Shown here: piece after piece, positions 26,421 through 34,167 of the stretch
Layout of the letters: every line of letters begins with the position of its first letter
How positions within the stretch are numbered: the first letter of the stretch is position 1
Source: an uncultured Mycoplasmatota bacterium
GTDB taxonomy: Bacteria; Bacillota_I; Bacilli_A; RF39; UBA660
Reading direction: 5' to 3'
Length of the DNA: 58,031 nucleotides
Assembly: GCA_948467605.1 (NCBI GenBank)
Contig: CAOKET010000007.1
Coordinates: 1 to 58,031 of the forward strand
The notes under the pieces: generated by a model
Told to the model about the DNA's origin: nothing
The model's database searches: none
What the model saw: the letters and a program-made list of their open reading frames with translations, nothing else
Position numbers and translations under genes: made by a program

Positions 26421-26518
26421 ATTGTACCTCCTATAAACTTATTCATTAAATAAATTATTAAAGAGCATATAAATGCGATTAGAGTAAGTATAATAACTGA
26501 TTTATATTTATTTTTCAT
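26417..26518 (-). CDS. 33-residue membrane peptide between rnfDG and rnfE
   Basis: Linked on both sides by overlaps: TAATG with the rnfDG stop and ATGA with the rnfE start. GGGGGG lies a few bases before its ATG. The product is MKNKYKS, a membrane helix (residues 8-25) and a short tail. In usual operons rnfG sits at this place, and rnfG begins with one TM helix, so this may be a remnant of an original rnfG N-terminus or a small structural subunit. Both readings are inference. Confidence 0.7.
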   Translation of the reverse strand: MKNKYKSVIILTLIAFICSLIIYLMNKFIGGTI

Positions 26519-27921
26519 TATGCCCCCCTGTGATGCTTAGAAAGAGCATTTATTGTTTCTTTTAAATATTTTGATGTAAATGTAGCACCGCTAACTGAAT
26601 CTACTTTACTAGTATCTCCATTACTAGATACTAAACTATCAATAAGACCAGAGGATACTACTTTTGGTATAAATTCTGATTCTTGATGTTCTAATATTTC
26701 TATTGAATTAATATTATCTTTATTAAATGTAACTTTTAATTTTATTTTTCCAGAATATCCTTTACTATATAATGTATAAGTTGTTTTATCGTTATTTTTA
26801 ATTGTTTCTATTATTTCTAATGAAGGTGTATCTTTTTTACTAGTTTTTACTTTTGATAAACCAATGTATAAAGATAGTGTTATAACTAGTAATATTAGTA
26901 TTACTAAAGGTATAATACATTTCTTTATATTAAATTTTACTTTAACTCCAATATTATCTAATATTGCTACTAATAGATTTACAGATAATATTGATAACAT
27001 TACTCCTTCTACTAATCCTGGTATTAGAGATCTGCATATTACAGTTATTATTCCCATTAGGATTCCAGATACTATTTGTCCAAAACTTGTTATTGGTGTT
27101 GTGACTGGATCTGTTGCCATAAAAATAGCACCAAATAGCAATCCACCAGAGAATATATGTAACAATGGATACCATAATCCCATATTGTTAGTAAGTGCTA
27201 TTATTGTTGTCATTATAAATACAGTTAGAATATAAGTACATGGAATTTTATATTTAATTACTTTAGTTATTGTTAAATAGATAAATCCTATTATACATAG
27301 TAGTCCACTTATTTCTCCAAGTGCTCCACCTTTAAATCCCAATATTAAATCAAATATTGAATTATATGGCAATACTAAATCATTGTATGTACCAACATAA
27401 TCAAACCCCTTTAGATTAGCAAGTGGTGTTGCAGTGCTTATCGCATCTAGTGATGATGTTAATGTGCTAGAATAACATACAAAGATAAATAGATATCCAA
27501 CTAAGGCTGGGTTAAATATATTTTTACCAAATCCACCAAACACTATTTTTCCAAAAATAACGCCAAAACATACTGCCATTATGAGTAAAATAAGCGGTGT
27601 GTTAACTGGTACTATTAAAGATAAAAATAATCCGGGGAATATACTATATGAATAAAATGAATATTCAAATGGTTTTTTATTTTTTATAATTAGTGCATAG
27701 ATTACTTCTATTAAAAATGAAGTTAGAGTACCTACTAATATAAGTAATAATGGTTTAAACATTTCTATTAGCGATATTGCTTTTAGATTATATAGTCTAA
27801 TACCATTATAATAAAATGAAAATAAAATAATTGGTACTAATGCAATTAGAAGATTCCTCATCATTTTTGTAGTACTATTTTTTGATTTTATGAATGGACC
27901 ATTTTCAGTAATTGTTTTCAC
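26518..27921 (-). CDS. rnfD: RnfD-RnfG fusion subunit
   Basis: 467 residues. Residues 1-330 are RnfD: about ten helices, FMN attachment motif STATP (162-166; T165 expected to bind FMN) and MATDPVT (268-274). Residues 336-355 are a further helix, and about 360-467 are an RnfG-type FMN-binding domain with the second attachment motif SGATFTS (444-450). The RnfG part is shorter than a full RnfG. The fusion explains the lack of a separate rnfG. Overlaps rnfC by 4 nt. Confidence 0.92.
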   Translation of the reverse strand: MKTITENGPFIKSKNSTTKMMRNLLIALVPIILFSFYYNGIRLYNLKAISLIEMFKPLLLILVGTLTSFLIEVIYALIIKNKKPFEYSFYSYSIFPGLFLSLIVPVNTPLILLIMAVCFGVIFGKIVFGGFGKNIFNPALVGYLFIFVCYSSTLTSSLDAISTATPLANLKGFDYVGTYNDLVLPYNSIFDLILGFKGGALGEISGLLCIIGFIYLTITKVIKYKIPCTYILTVFIMTTIIALTNNMGLWYPLLHIFSGGLLFGAIFMATDPVTTPITSFGQIVSGILMGIITVICRSLIPGLVEGVMLSILSVNLLVAILDNIGVKVKFNIKKCIIPLVILILLVITLSLYIGLSKVKTSKKDTPSLEIIETIKNNDKTTYTLYSKGYSGKIKLKVTFNKDNINSIEILEHQESEFIPKVVSSGLIDSLVSSNGDTSKVDSVSGATFTSKYLKETINALSKHHRGA

Positions 27922-29183
27922 TTTTTATCACCTCTTAATACTTGTTTTGCTTCTATTACTTTGTCTCTTAAAAGTATTTTAGATGGACAAATATATGAAC
28001 AAAGTCCACATTCTATACATTTATTAGGCTGTAGTTTTAATAATTCGTCTTTATTTTCAAGATTTTCCATTATAAGTACTGGACATAGTTTACTAGGACA
28101 TACATCACTACATTTACCACATTTTAGACAATTTACTTCTTTATTGTAAACTTCTTCATCACTTAGAATAATTGAATTTACATTTTTAGTTATAACTATA
28201 TCTAATGAGGAAACAGTTTTTCCCATCATTGGTCCTCCAACTATAACTTTTAGTTTTTTTGTTTCTTTCATTCCAATAAAGTCAATAAGTTCTTTTATAG
28301 TTGTACCTATTTTTATAAGAATATTAGTATCTTTTACTAAATTTCCACTTACTGTAATTATTCTTTCTATGCTAGGTTTATTGTATTTTAGTGATTCATA
28401 TATAGCATATATAGTTGAGACATTATTTACAACTATTCCTTTTTCTATTGGTAAATTGTTATATTCTATATGCATTATATCTTTTATTAAGTTTTTCTCC
28501 CAACCAGCAGGATAGTAATTTTTAGTAAAAAATAATTCTATATTTGGATATGTACCTATATACTTATCAAACTCAAACTTTAAATCGCTATATATATCTT
28601 TTATTGCTATATAACATTTACTTATATTGTTTATTTCCATTATACTATCAACTGCTTCTAGTATCTCTTCGCAATTATTTAATATTAAAGTATGATCTGA
28701 TGAAATAAATGGTTCACACTCTACTGCATTTACAATTAAAGTATTAATATTGTCTGATTTATACTTAAAATATGTTGGAAAACCTGCTCCCCCCATACCT
28801 ATAATACCTGCATTTTGAATATTATCTATAAATTCTTCTTTAGAATAATCAGATATTTTCTTTATATTTTTTTCATTATATTTTGTATTTTCCTTAAAAT
28901 CATTTTCTATTACAATACATTTTACAAGTTCATTATTGTAAAGTCGCATCTTTTTAATTTCTTTAACTGTTCCACTTACTGATGAATGTATTTTTAGTGT
29001 AAAATTTTCATTAAAACTGCCTACTACTTGACCCTTATATACATATTCATCTACTTTTACTTCACATACTACATTTGTATTATTTTGAACAATTAGTGGT
29101 ATATATACGAAATGTGGTTTTAAGAATTTTTGTAATGTATAATTATGTTCTGCTCTTTTACTAACTAGTTGTAATTTCTTCAT
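27918..29183 (-). CDS. rnfC: Rnf complex subunit RnfC (NADH side)
   Basis: Peripheral subunit of 421 residues that exchanges electrons with NAD(H). N-terminal biotin/lipoyl-like fold with KIHSSVSGTVKEI, then the nucleotide/FMN-binding region GIIGMGGAGFPTYFK (about residues 127-141) and AVECEPFISSDH. Two 4Fe-4S motifs lie at the end: CLKCGKCSDVCPSKLCP and CIECGLCSYICPSK. First gene of the operon; RBS GGAGGAT. Much shorter than proteobacterial RnfC but normal for Bacillota. Confidence 0.95.
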   Translation of the reverse strand: MKKLQLVSKRAEHNYTLQKFLKPHFVYIPLIVQNNTNVVCEVKVDEYVYKGQVVGSFNENFTLKIHSSVSGTVKEIKKMRLYNNELVKCIVIENDFKENTKYNEKNIKKISDYSKEEFIDNIQNAGIIGMGGAGFPTYFKYKSDNINTLIVNAVECEPFISSDHTLILNNCEEILEAVDSIMEINNISKCYIAIKDIYSDLKFEFDKYIGTYPNIELFFTKNYYPAGWEKNLIKDIMHIEYNNLPIEKGIVVNNVSTIYAIYESLKYNKPSIERIITVSGNLVKDTNILIKIGTTIKELIDFIGMKETKKLKVIVGGPMMGKTVSSLDIVITKNVNSIILSDEEVYNKEVNCLKCGKCSDVCPSKLCPVLIMENLENKDELLKLQPNKCIECGLCSYICPSKILLRDKVIEAKQVLRGDKK

Positions 29184-29271
29184 ATTATCCTCCTACTATA
29201 ATGTATTATACAATAATTAGAGGGTAAAAACAAAATTTATTTATAATTTTTAGTAAAAATTTTAATAAATA

Positions 29272-29298
29272 TAAAAAAAGAAAACAATACAGTTTTCT
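29272..29298 (-). terminator. Terminator of yqeG-yqeH
   Basis: AGAAAAC / GTTTTCT (7 bp, 6-nt loop) with TTTTTTT on the minus strand; the yqeH stop lies at its right edge. Confidence 0.75.
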
Positions 29299-30316
29299 AT
29301 ATAATACAATTTCTTCTATATATATCTACTTCTTTTGGTAAATATATTCTTATATTGCATGGAGAGGATATTTTTATCCAACCAAGTCCGTTTATTACAA
29401 TATCTTCTCTTGATTTAATATCAAAATTATGACATTTTAAATCTCTAAGTTGATTATTTGTACTAATATTTGCCTTGTTAATTTTTATATCATTTGAAAT
29501 ATATATAACAATATCATTAATACTTTTTGGATCAATTATTTCATAATCTATTCTTGCTAATGAACCAATTAATATACTAGAGTTAGTTTTCATTTGATAT
29601 ATAATTGGCTTAATAGTCTTTTTAGGTACAATTTTCTTTAGTGTTTTGAAATCTACTAAATTTATATAACTATTATTAGATAATATACCTGGAGTATCTA
29701 TTAAAGTTAGATATTCGCTTATATTAATTGTAAGTGTATCTAGTGTTGTAGATGGAAGTATAGATGTCGTTATATTAGCATTTTTGTCTCCAAAGTTTGT
29801 AATACATCTATTTACAAATGTACTTTTACCTACATTTGTATTTCCTACAATATATACATTATTTGATTTTTTATGCATTTTAATTAGCTGATATAATCTA
29901 TCAAAATTATAATTCTTTTTACTACTTATAACTATAGAATCAACTATATTTATTCCTTGATTATTAAAATAATTTAGTATCTTCTTATCTAATATAGATT
30001 TTGGTAATATATCTTTTTTTGTTATTACTAATATAACTGGATTATCTAAGTATCTATATATTTCATCTATATCTTTATCAATATTAAATAAGTCTATCAT
30101 ATATAGCACTAAATCACCAGTTTGACCTATGTTTTTAAGTATATTGATAAAATCAGAGTTCTTTTTATCTATATATTTATAATCGCCATAATATTTTATT
30201 CTGAAACATCTTTTACAAATTTCTGCTTTAGAATATTTATTTTCTTCTACATATCCTTCTTTATCTTCATATAGGCACTGCATAGTAGCGCCACATCCAA
30301 CACATTTTTTATTCAT
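29297..30316 (-). CDS. yqeH: Circularly permuted GTPase YqeH
   Basis: Ribosome-assembly GTPase (30S) of 339 residues. An N-terminal zinc finger CVGC ... CKRC is followed by a GTPase domain with permuted motif order: ITKKD (G4), then GNTNVGKST (G1) and DTPG (G3). Start ATG (MNKKCVGCG) after AAGGGG; the longer TTG frame covers that RBS. Overlaps yqeG by 8 nt, as in the Bacillus order yqeG-yqeH. Confidence 0.94.
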   Translation of the reverse strand: MNKKCVGCGATMQCLYEDKEGYVEENKYSKAEICKRCFRIKYYGDYKYIDKKNSDFINILKNIGQTGDLVLYMIDLFNIDKDIDEIYRYLDNPVILVITKKDILPKSILDKKILNYFNNQGINIVDSIVISSKKNYNFDRLYQLIKMHKKSNNVYIVGNTNVGKSTFVNRCITNFGDKNANITTSILPSTTLDTLTINISEYLTLIDTPGILSNNSYINLVDFKTLKKIVPKKTIKPIIYQMKTNSSILIGSLARIDYEIIDPKSINDIVIYISNDIKINKANISTNNQLRDLKCHNFDIKSREDIVINGLGWIKISSPCNIRIYLPKEVDIYRRNCII

Positions 30317-30830
30317 AATAATTCCCCTTTTCAAATAACTTATTCTTTTTTAGTTTTTTGAATATTGCTTTTTCAATTAATCTGTTAAACTTAGTAAAAA
30401 TACCATCATTCTTGCTAATTGGATTTACTAAGATTGTAGTTATATTTACTTTATTACCACCAAGAATATCTGTTAGAAGTTGATCACCTACTATTGCAAT
30501 TTCTGATTCACTATACCCATATATATCCATTACTTTTAAAAATTTGCCCCTAAGCGGTTTTCTTGATAAATATGCAGCATCTACCATTAATCCTTCTTTA
30601 AATGGCCTTATTCTTTGTTTATGGCTGTTAGAGAAAATTATTATTTTAAACTTTTTTTCTTTTAATTCGTTAATAAAATCAATTAGTTTTTGTGATGGTG
30701 ATTTTACTTTATCAGGTGCTAGTGTGTTATCTAAATCAAATAATATACATTTTATTCCCATTGATTTTAATTTGTCATAATTTATTGTATAGATACTTTT
30801 TTGATAAATATCTGGTAAAAATTTATCCAT
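30309..30830 (-). CDS. yqeG: YqeG-family HAD phosphatase
   Basis: Haloacid-dehalogenase IIIA phosphatase of 173 residues; substrate unknown in bacteria. Motif I is FDLDNTLAP with nucleophile D and acid D; motif II is IFSNS; motif III/IV is IAIVGDQLLTDILGG. Start ATG (MDKFLPD) with AGGAGTG before it; the longer frame would read through the promoter at 30853-30881. Confidence 0.93.
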   Translation of the reverse strand: MDKFLPDIYQKSIYTINYDKLKSMGIKCILFDLDNTLAPDKVKSPSQKLIDFINELKEKKFKIIIFSNSHKQRIRPFKEGLMVDAAYLSRKPLRGKFLKVMDIYGYSESEIAIVGDQLLTDILGGNKVNITTILVNPISKNDGIFTKFNRLIEKAIFKKLKKNKLFEKGNYYE

Positions 30831-30852
30831 ATTAAACACTCCTATATTAAAT

Positions 30853-30881
30853 AATATACCATAAAAGTAATTTAAATACAA
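30853..30881 (-). promoter_or_regulatory. Promoter of yqeG-yqeH
   Basis: TTGTAT, 17-nt spacer, TATATT on the minus strand, about 23 nt before the yqeG ATG. Confidence 0.6.
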
Positions 30882-30884
30882 ATA

Positions 30885-30913
30885 AAAGAAAAGAAGATTA
30901 TTTATCTTCTTTT
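30885..30913 (-). terminator. Terminator of the repeat-rich membrane protein gene
   Basis: AAAAGAAGAT / ATCTTCTTTT, a perfect 10-bp stem with a 5-nt loop; the gene's stop codon is in the loop. Confidence 0.75.
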
Positions 30914-32793
30914 ACTCTTGATTCATCTGTCAATTTCCATCCAGAAAGTTCTTTTTCTGTTGACCATGTTGCTTCTATTTTTTTATCAGTTTGAGTATAT
31001 CCTGCTGGTAATTTTGTTACCCAGTCAGTATATTTATATTCTGTTGTTTCCCCTACTTTTTCTTTTTTACCAGTTTTAGTCCATCCTTCTTTAGTTAAAT
31101 CAGATGTTGACCATATTTTTTCTGTTTTATCTTTAGTTTCAGTAAATTTTTCATTTACTTCTTTTTTGTCAGTTTGAGTATATCCTGCTGGTAATTCTTT
31201 TACCCAGTCAGTATATTTATATTCTCCTGCTTTTACTAATTTTTTATTACCAGTTTTAGTCCATCCTTTTTTTGTTAAATCTTCTATTGAGTATTGTGTT
31301 TTAATTTCAGTTCTATATCCTATTGTTTTTTCCTCTCTTGTTGTTTTAGCAGTTTGAGTATATCCTGCTGGTAATTTTTTTACCCAGTCAATATAATCAT
31401 ATTTTGCATCTTGAACTAACTTTTTGTTATTAGTTTTAGTCCATCCTTTTTTTGTTAAATCCTCTGTTGAGTATTTATATTCAACACTTACTTTTTCATC
31501 TATTTTAGTATATCCTGCTGGTAAACTTGTTACCCAATCAGTTTCTATAGAATTACTAGATACTAATTTACTCTTTCCTGTTGCAACCCAAGATCCACCT
31601 GGATGTTTAGTTGACCATGTTGTTTCAGTAGTTGTTGTTTGTGTTGGTGCGTTAGGAGTACATATAGTATAATTATAAGTTGTTACTTGTTTTTGTATTG
31701 TTTTAGGTTTTTTTGTACGAGTTTGTACTATATATTTATATACTATTTGAGATTGTGGACAGCTACTCTTGTTACATACTCCTGTTTGAATTGTATAACC
31801 ATTACTTACAGTTCTACTTGTATCAGTTGCTGTTGTTGGTCTTGGAGTAGTTGATTGGAATGAACTTGATGTTGTCCATGGACCATATTCATAACCATCG
31901 TTTACAGTTATTGTCTTAGTACTTGATGAACAACTTGCTCCTGATGGACAACTTGATTGATTGTATTTAGTTGTACAACTAGGTGCTGATGGTTTTGTTA
32001 TTGTTACAGGCATTGCATATTCATATGTATATACGTTATTAGTTATTCTACCTTTATATAAAGTTGTAGTCTTTTTGTATTCATTTTCGTATATAGCATC
32101 TGATATTTTCTTTTGACCTTTATAATAATCTACTTTATTAATTATCTCATAAGGAACTCGTTCTGATTTTGAATATTCATATTCATATGTATCCTCTGAT
32201 ACTTTTATTTTACCTTTGTAATAAACTACTGGTTTTTCAACTATATATTCTTCTTTTGTAGTTTTACTATATTCATACTTATATAAATCTGTTGTAACTA
32301 ATTTTCTACCTTTAAATAGTTCTCTTTCAAATTTATATTCTAGTACTGATACAACTGTCTCACATTTTCCGTCTACACATAGGTCATGACAACCTAAATA
32401 TACGATAATGTAATCAGTTTGACCTTTACAACTTAAAGTAACTTTAAGTTCATATTCATCATTTTCTAATTTTGTTACTTGAACATATGATTTTTCAGTA
32501 TCACAATATTCACCATTCTTATCTGTAAATGGTAGTAGTAATTTCATATCTAACATTTCTTTTAATGTTAATTTATGTTTTTCTCCTACTTCTTTTGGTA
32601 ATCTTTGAACTGTATAATAGTCCTCTGCTACCTCTTTCATCATCATTATATTATTATTAAATATAGCATCGTAGAATGGTTTTGTATTCTTTGATGGATA
32701 TAACCATAATAATAAGAATATAAATAATGCTATAAATAATAGTTTAAGAATTATATTTCTTAATAATCCCCCGTTATTATTTTCTGTATACAT
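30898..32793 (-). CDS. Membrane-anchored protein with C-terminal repeats
   Basis: 631 residues: one membrane helix near the N-terminus (about residues 12-27), a small globular part with cysteines (CDTEKSYVQV ... LSCKGQTDYIIVYLGCHDLC), a Thr/Ser/Tyr-rich middle, and from about residue 425 at least four imperfect repeats of 45-65 residues marked by DLTKKGWTKT ... YTDWVKELPAGYTQT. Low-complexity Lys/Thr/Glu content suggests a surface protein made of small domains. It has its own promoter and terminator. Family not recognised; no LPXTG motif is present. Confidence 0.85.
   Translation of the reverse strand: MYTENNNGGLLRNIILKLLFIALFIFLLLWLYPSKNTKPFYDAIFNNNIMMMKEVAEDYYTVQRLPKEVGEKHKLTLKEMLDMKLLLPFTDKNGEYCDTEKSYVQVTKLENDEYELKVTLSCKGQTDYIIVYLGCHDLCVDGKCETVVSVLEYKFERELFKGRKLVTTDLYKYEYSKTTKEEYIVEKPVVYYKGKIKVSEDTYEYEYSKSERVPYEIINKVDYYKGQKKISDAIYENEYKKTTTLYKGRITNNVYTYEYAMPVTITKPSAPSCTTKYNQSSCPSGASCSSSTKTITVNDGYEYGPWTTSSSFQSTTPRPTTATDTSRTVSNGYTIQTGVCNKSSCPQSQIVYKYIVQTRTKKPKTIQKQVTTYNYTICTPNAPTQTTTTETTWSTKHPGGSWVATGKSKLVSSNSIETDWVTSLPAGYTKIDEKVSVEYKYSTEDLTKKGWTKTNNKKLVQDAKYDYIDWVKKLPAGYTQTAKTTREEKTIGYRTEIKTQYSIEDLTKKGWTKTGNKKLVKAGEYKYTDWVKELPAGYTQTDKKEVNEKFTETKDKTEKIWSTSDLTKEGWTKTGKKEKVGETTEYKYTDWVTKLPAGYTQTDKKIEATWSTEKELSGWKLTDESRVKEDK
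30950..31560 (-). repeat. Tandem repeats coding the C-terminal domains
   Basis: DNA encoding four LPAGYT-containing units and the GWTKT segments between them. Copies are close enough in DNA (for example TTACCCAGTCAGTATATTTA recurs) to recombine, so copy number may vary between strains. Confidence 0.75.
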
Positions 32794-32821
32794 ATTAAAA
32801 CCCCCTTTTTAATTGCTGTAT

Positions 32822-32850
32822 ATAGTATCATAACTTTTTTGATATGTCAA
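32822..32850 (-). promoter_or_regulatory. Promoter of the repeat-rich protein gene
   Basis: TTGACA, 17-nt spacer, TACTAT on the minus strand, followed by AAGGGGG and the ATG. Confidence 0.75.
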
Positions 32851-32917
32851 CTTTTTTTGACAATTTTTTTAATGTATACTACTTGTGATTTCTTGATGTT
32901 ATGATATAATACCACAA

Positions 32918-33199
32918 TTAGATGATTTTGTCAACACTTAATTTTACTATTGTTATTCCTAAATTAGAATTATCTTTTTTATATTCTTTTACATATTTGT
33001 TCCTACTTAATACATATTCGGTTTTTTTGGATAATATGCCTTCCCCTATGCCATGAATTATAATTATGTGTTCTTTTTTTAATTTTAAATTTTCATTTAT
33101 AAAATCGTTTATATAAACTTCTGCAATATCACTAGTCATTCCATGAAGATCTATCGTAGGATAATTTTTATAAAATATATTTTCTTTATAATTTTTCAT
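32918..33199 (-). CDS. Stand-alone Smr domain protein
   Basis: 93-residue protein that is almost only an Smr domain: DLHGMTSDIAEVYINDFI near the N-terminus and IIHGIGEGILSKKTEYVL. Smr domains nick or bind nucleic acids and form the tail of MutS2. Here it is not fused to a MutS2 core. Overlaps the sugar-kinase gene by 14 nt and is probably co-transcribed with it. Role is unknown. Confidence 0.87.
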   Translation of the reverse strand: MKNYKENIFYKNYPTIDLHGMTSDIAEVYINDFINENLKLKKEHIIIIHGIGEGILSKKTEYVLSRNKYVKEYKKDNSNLGITIVKLSVDKII

Positions 33200-34082
33200 A
33201 TATATTCATAACTTCTTCTAAATCTGGAATAGAATTTCTTGTTCCGATTGTTCTAGTTGATAATGCTCCTGCGATATTTGAAATTTTAATTGATTTTTCT
33301 AAATCATATTTCTTTGCTATACAATATGCGAATGCTCCATGAAAAATATCACCTGCTCCAGTTGAGTCTACTGCATTAACTTTAATACTTGGCATAATCT
33401 TTAATTCGTTTTCAAATAAATATAGTGACCCCCTATCTTCTAGAGTTACTATTATTTCATTTTTAAAATCTTCTTTTAGTTTTTTATATATTTCTTTAAT
33501 ACTTTCATTATTATTAAAATCAAATTTTAAATTTGTATAATTTTCAGCAAATGTTTTTGAGCATATAAGATAGTCTACTTTTTTACTTAAATTTATAACT
33601 TCATCATTTACTTTATTAGCATCTATTATAGTTATTGCATTAGAAAATTTTTCAATTAAATAGTTAGATATTTCTGCTTCTTCTCCATCCATTAAAATTA
33701 TATCTGGATTATCTTTTATATTATTTATATTTAATTTTAGATTTTTATCTCTATTTGTAATTATTGTTCTACTTCCATTTTTAGTATTTGGTATAATTAA
33801 ACTTAAAGTAGTTTTAGCATTTTTACATATAGTCATATAATAAGTGTTTACATTAGCATTTTTAAATTCGTGTTTTATTCTTTTGCCAAATTCATCGTCC
33901 CCAATAGCACCAATAAAAGATGCATCTATTTTCCAAATACTTAAAAGATATGCAGCATTTGATGGAGAACCTCCCCCACACTCTATTCTATCATTTGATC
34001 TATATTTAAAATTTTCTTCTGGATATTTATCCATAGGCATTGTTATATCATATGAAACATTACCAATACAAAAAATTTTCAT
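33186..34082 (-). CDS. PfkB-family carbohydrate kinase
   Basis: Ribokinase-like sugar or nucleoside kinase, 298 residues. The N-terminal GG switch is at ECGGGSPSNAAYLLS, and the C-terminal ATP/catalytic motif is DSTGAGDIFHGAFAY, with the catalytic D in GAGD. The substrate cannot be read from the sequence. Start ATG (MKIFCIGN) follows AAGGGTGATAGT; the longer frame adds residues that overlap the RBS. The TATAAT at 34111-34116 could be its -10. Confidence 0.9.
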   Translation of the reverse strand: MKIFCIGNVSYDITMPMDKYPEENFKYRSNDRIECGGGSPSNAAYLLSIWKIDASFIGAIGDDEFGKRIKHEFKNANVNTYYMTICKNAKTTLSLIIPNTKNGSRTIITNRDKNLKLNINNIKDNPDIILMDGEEAEISNYLIEKFSNAITIIDANKVNDEVINLSKKVDYLICSKTFAENYTNLKFDFNNNESIKEIYKKLKEDFKNEIIVTLEDRGSLYLFENELKIMPSIKVNAVDSTGAGDIFHGAFAYCIAKKYDLEKSIKISNIAGALSTRTIGTRNSIPDLEEVMNIYEKL

Positions 34083-34137
34083 ACTATCACCCTTATTATT
34101 CATAAAAGTATTATACTATAATAATTATAATTTTTGC

Positions 34138-34167
34138 ATAAAAAAAGAGTAACTTTACCTACTCTTT
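34138..34167 (-). terminator. Terminator of ppdK
   Basis: AAAGAGTA / TACTCTTT (8 bp, 8-nt loop) with TTTTTT on the minus strand; the ppdK stop lies in the stem. Confidence 0.8.
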
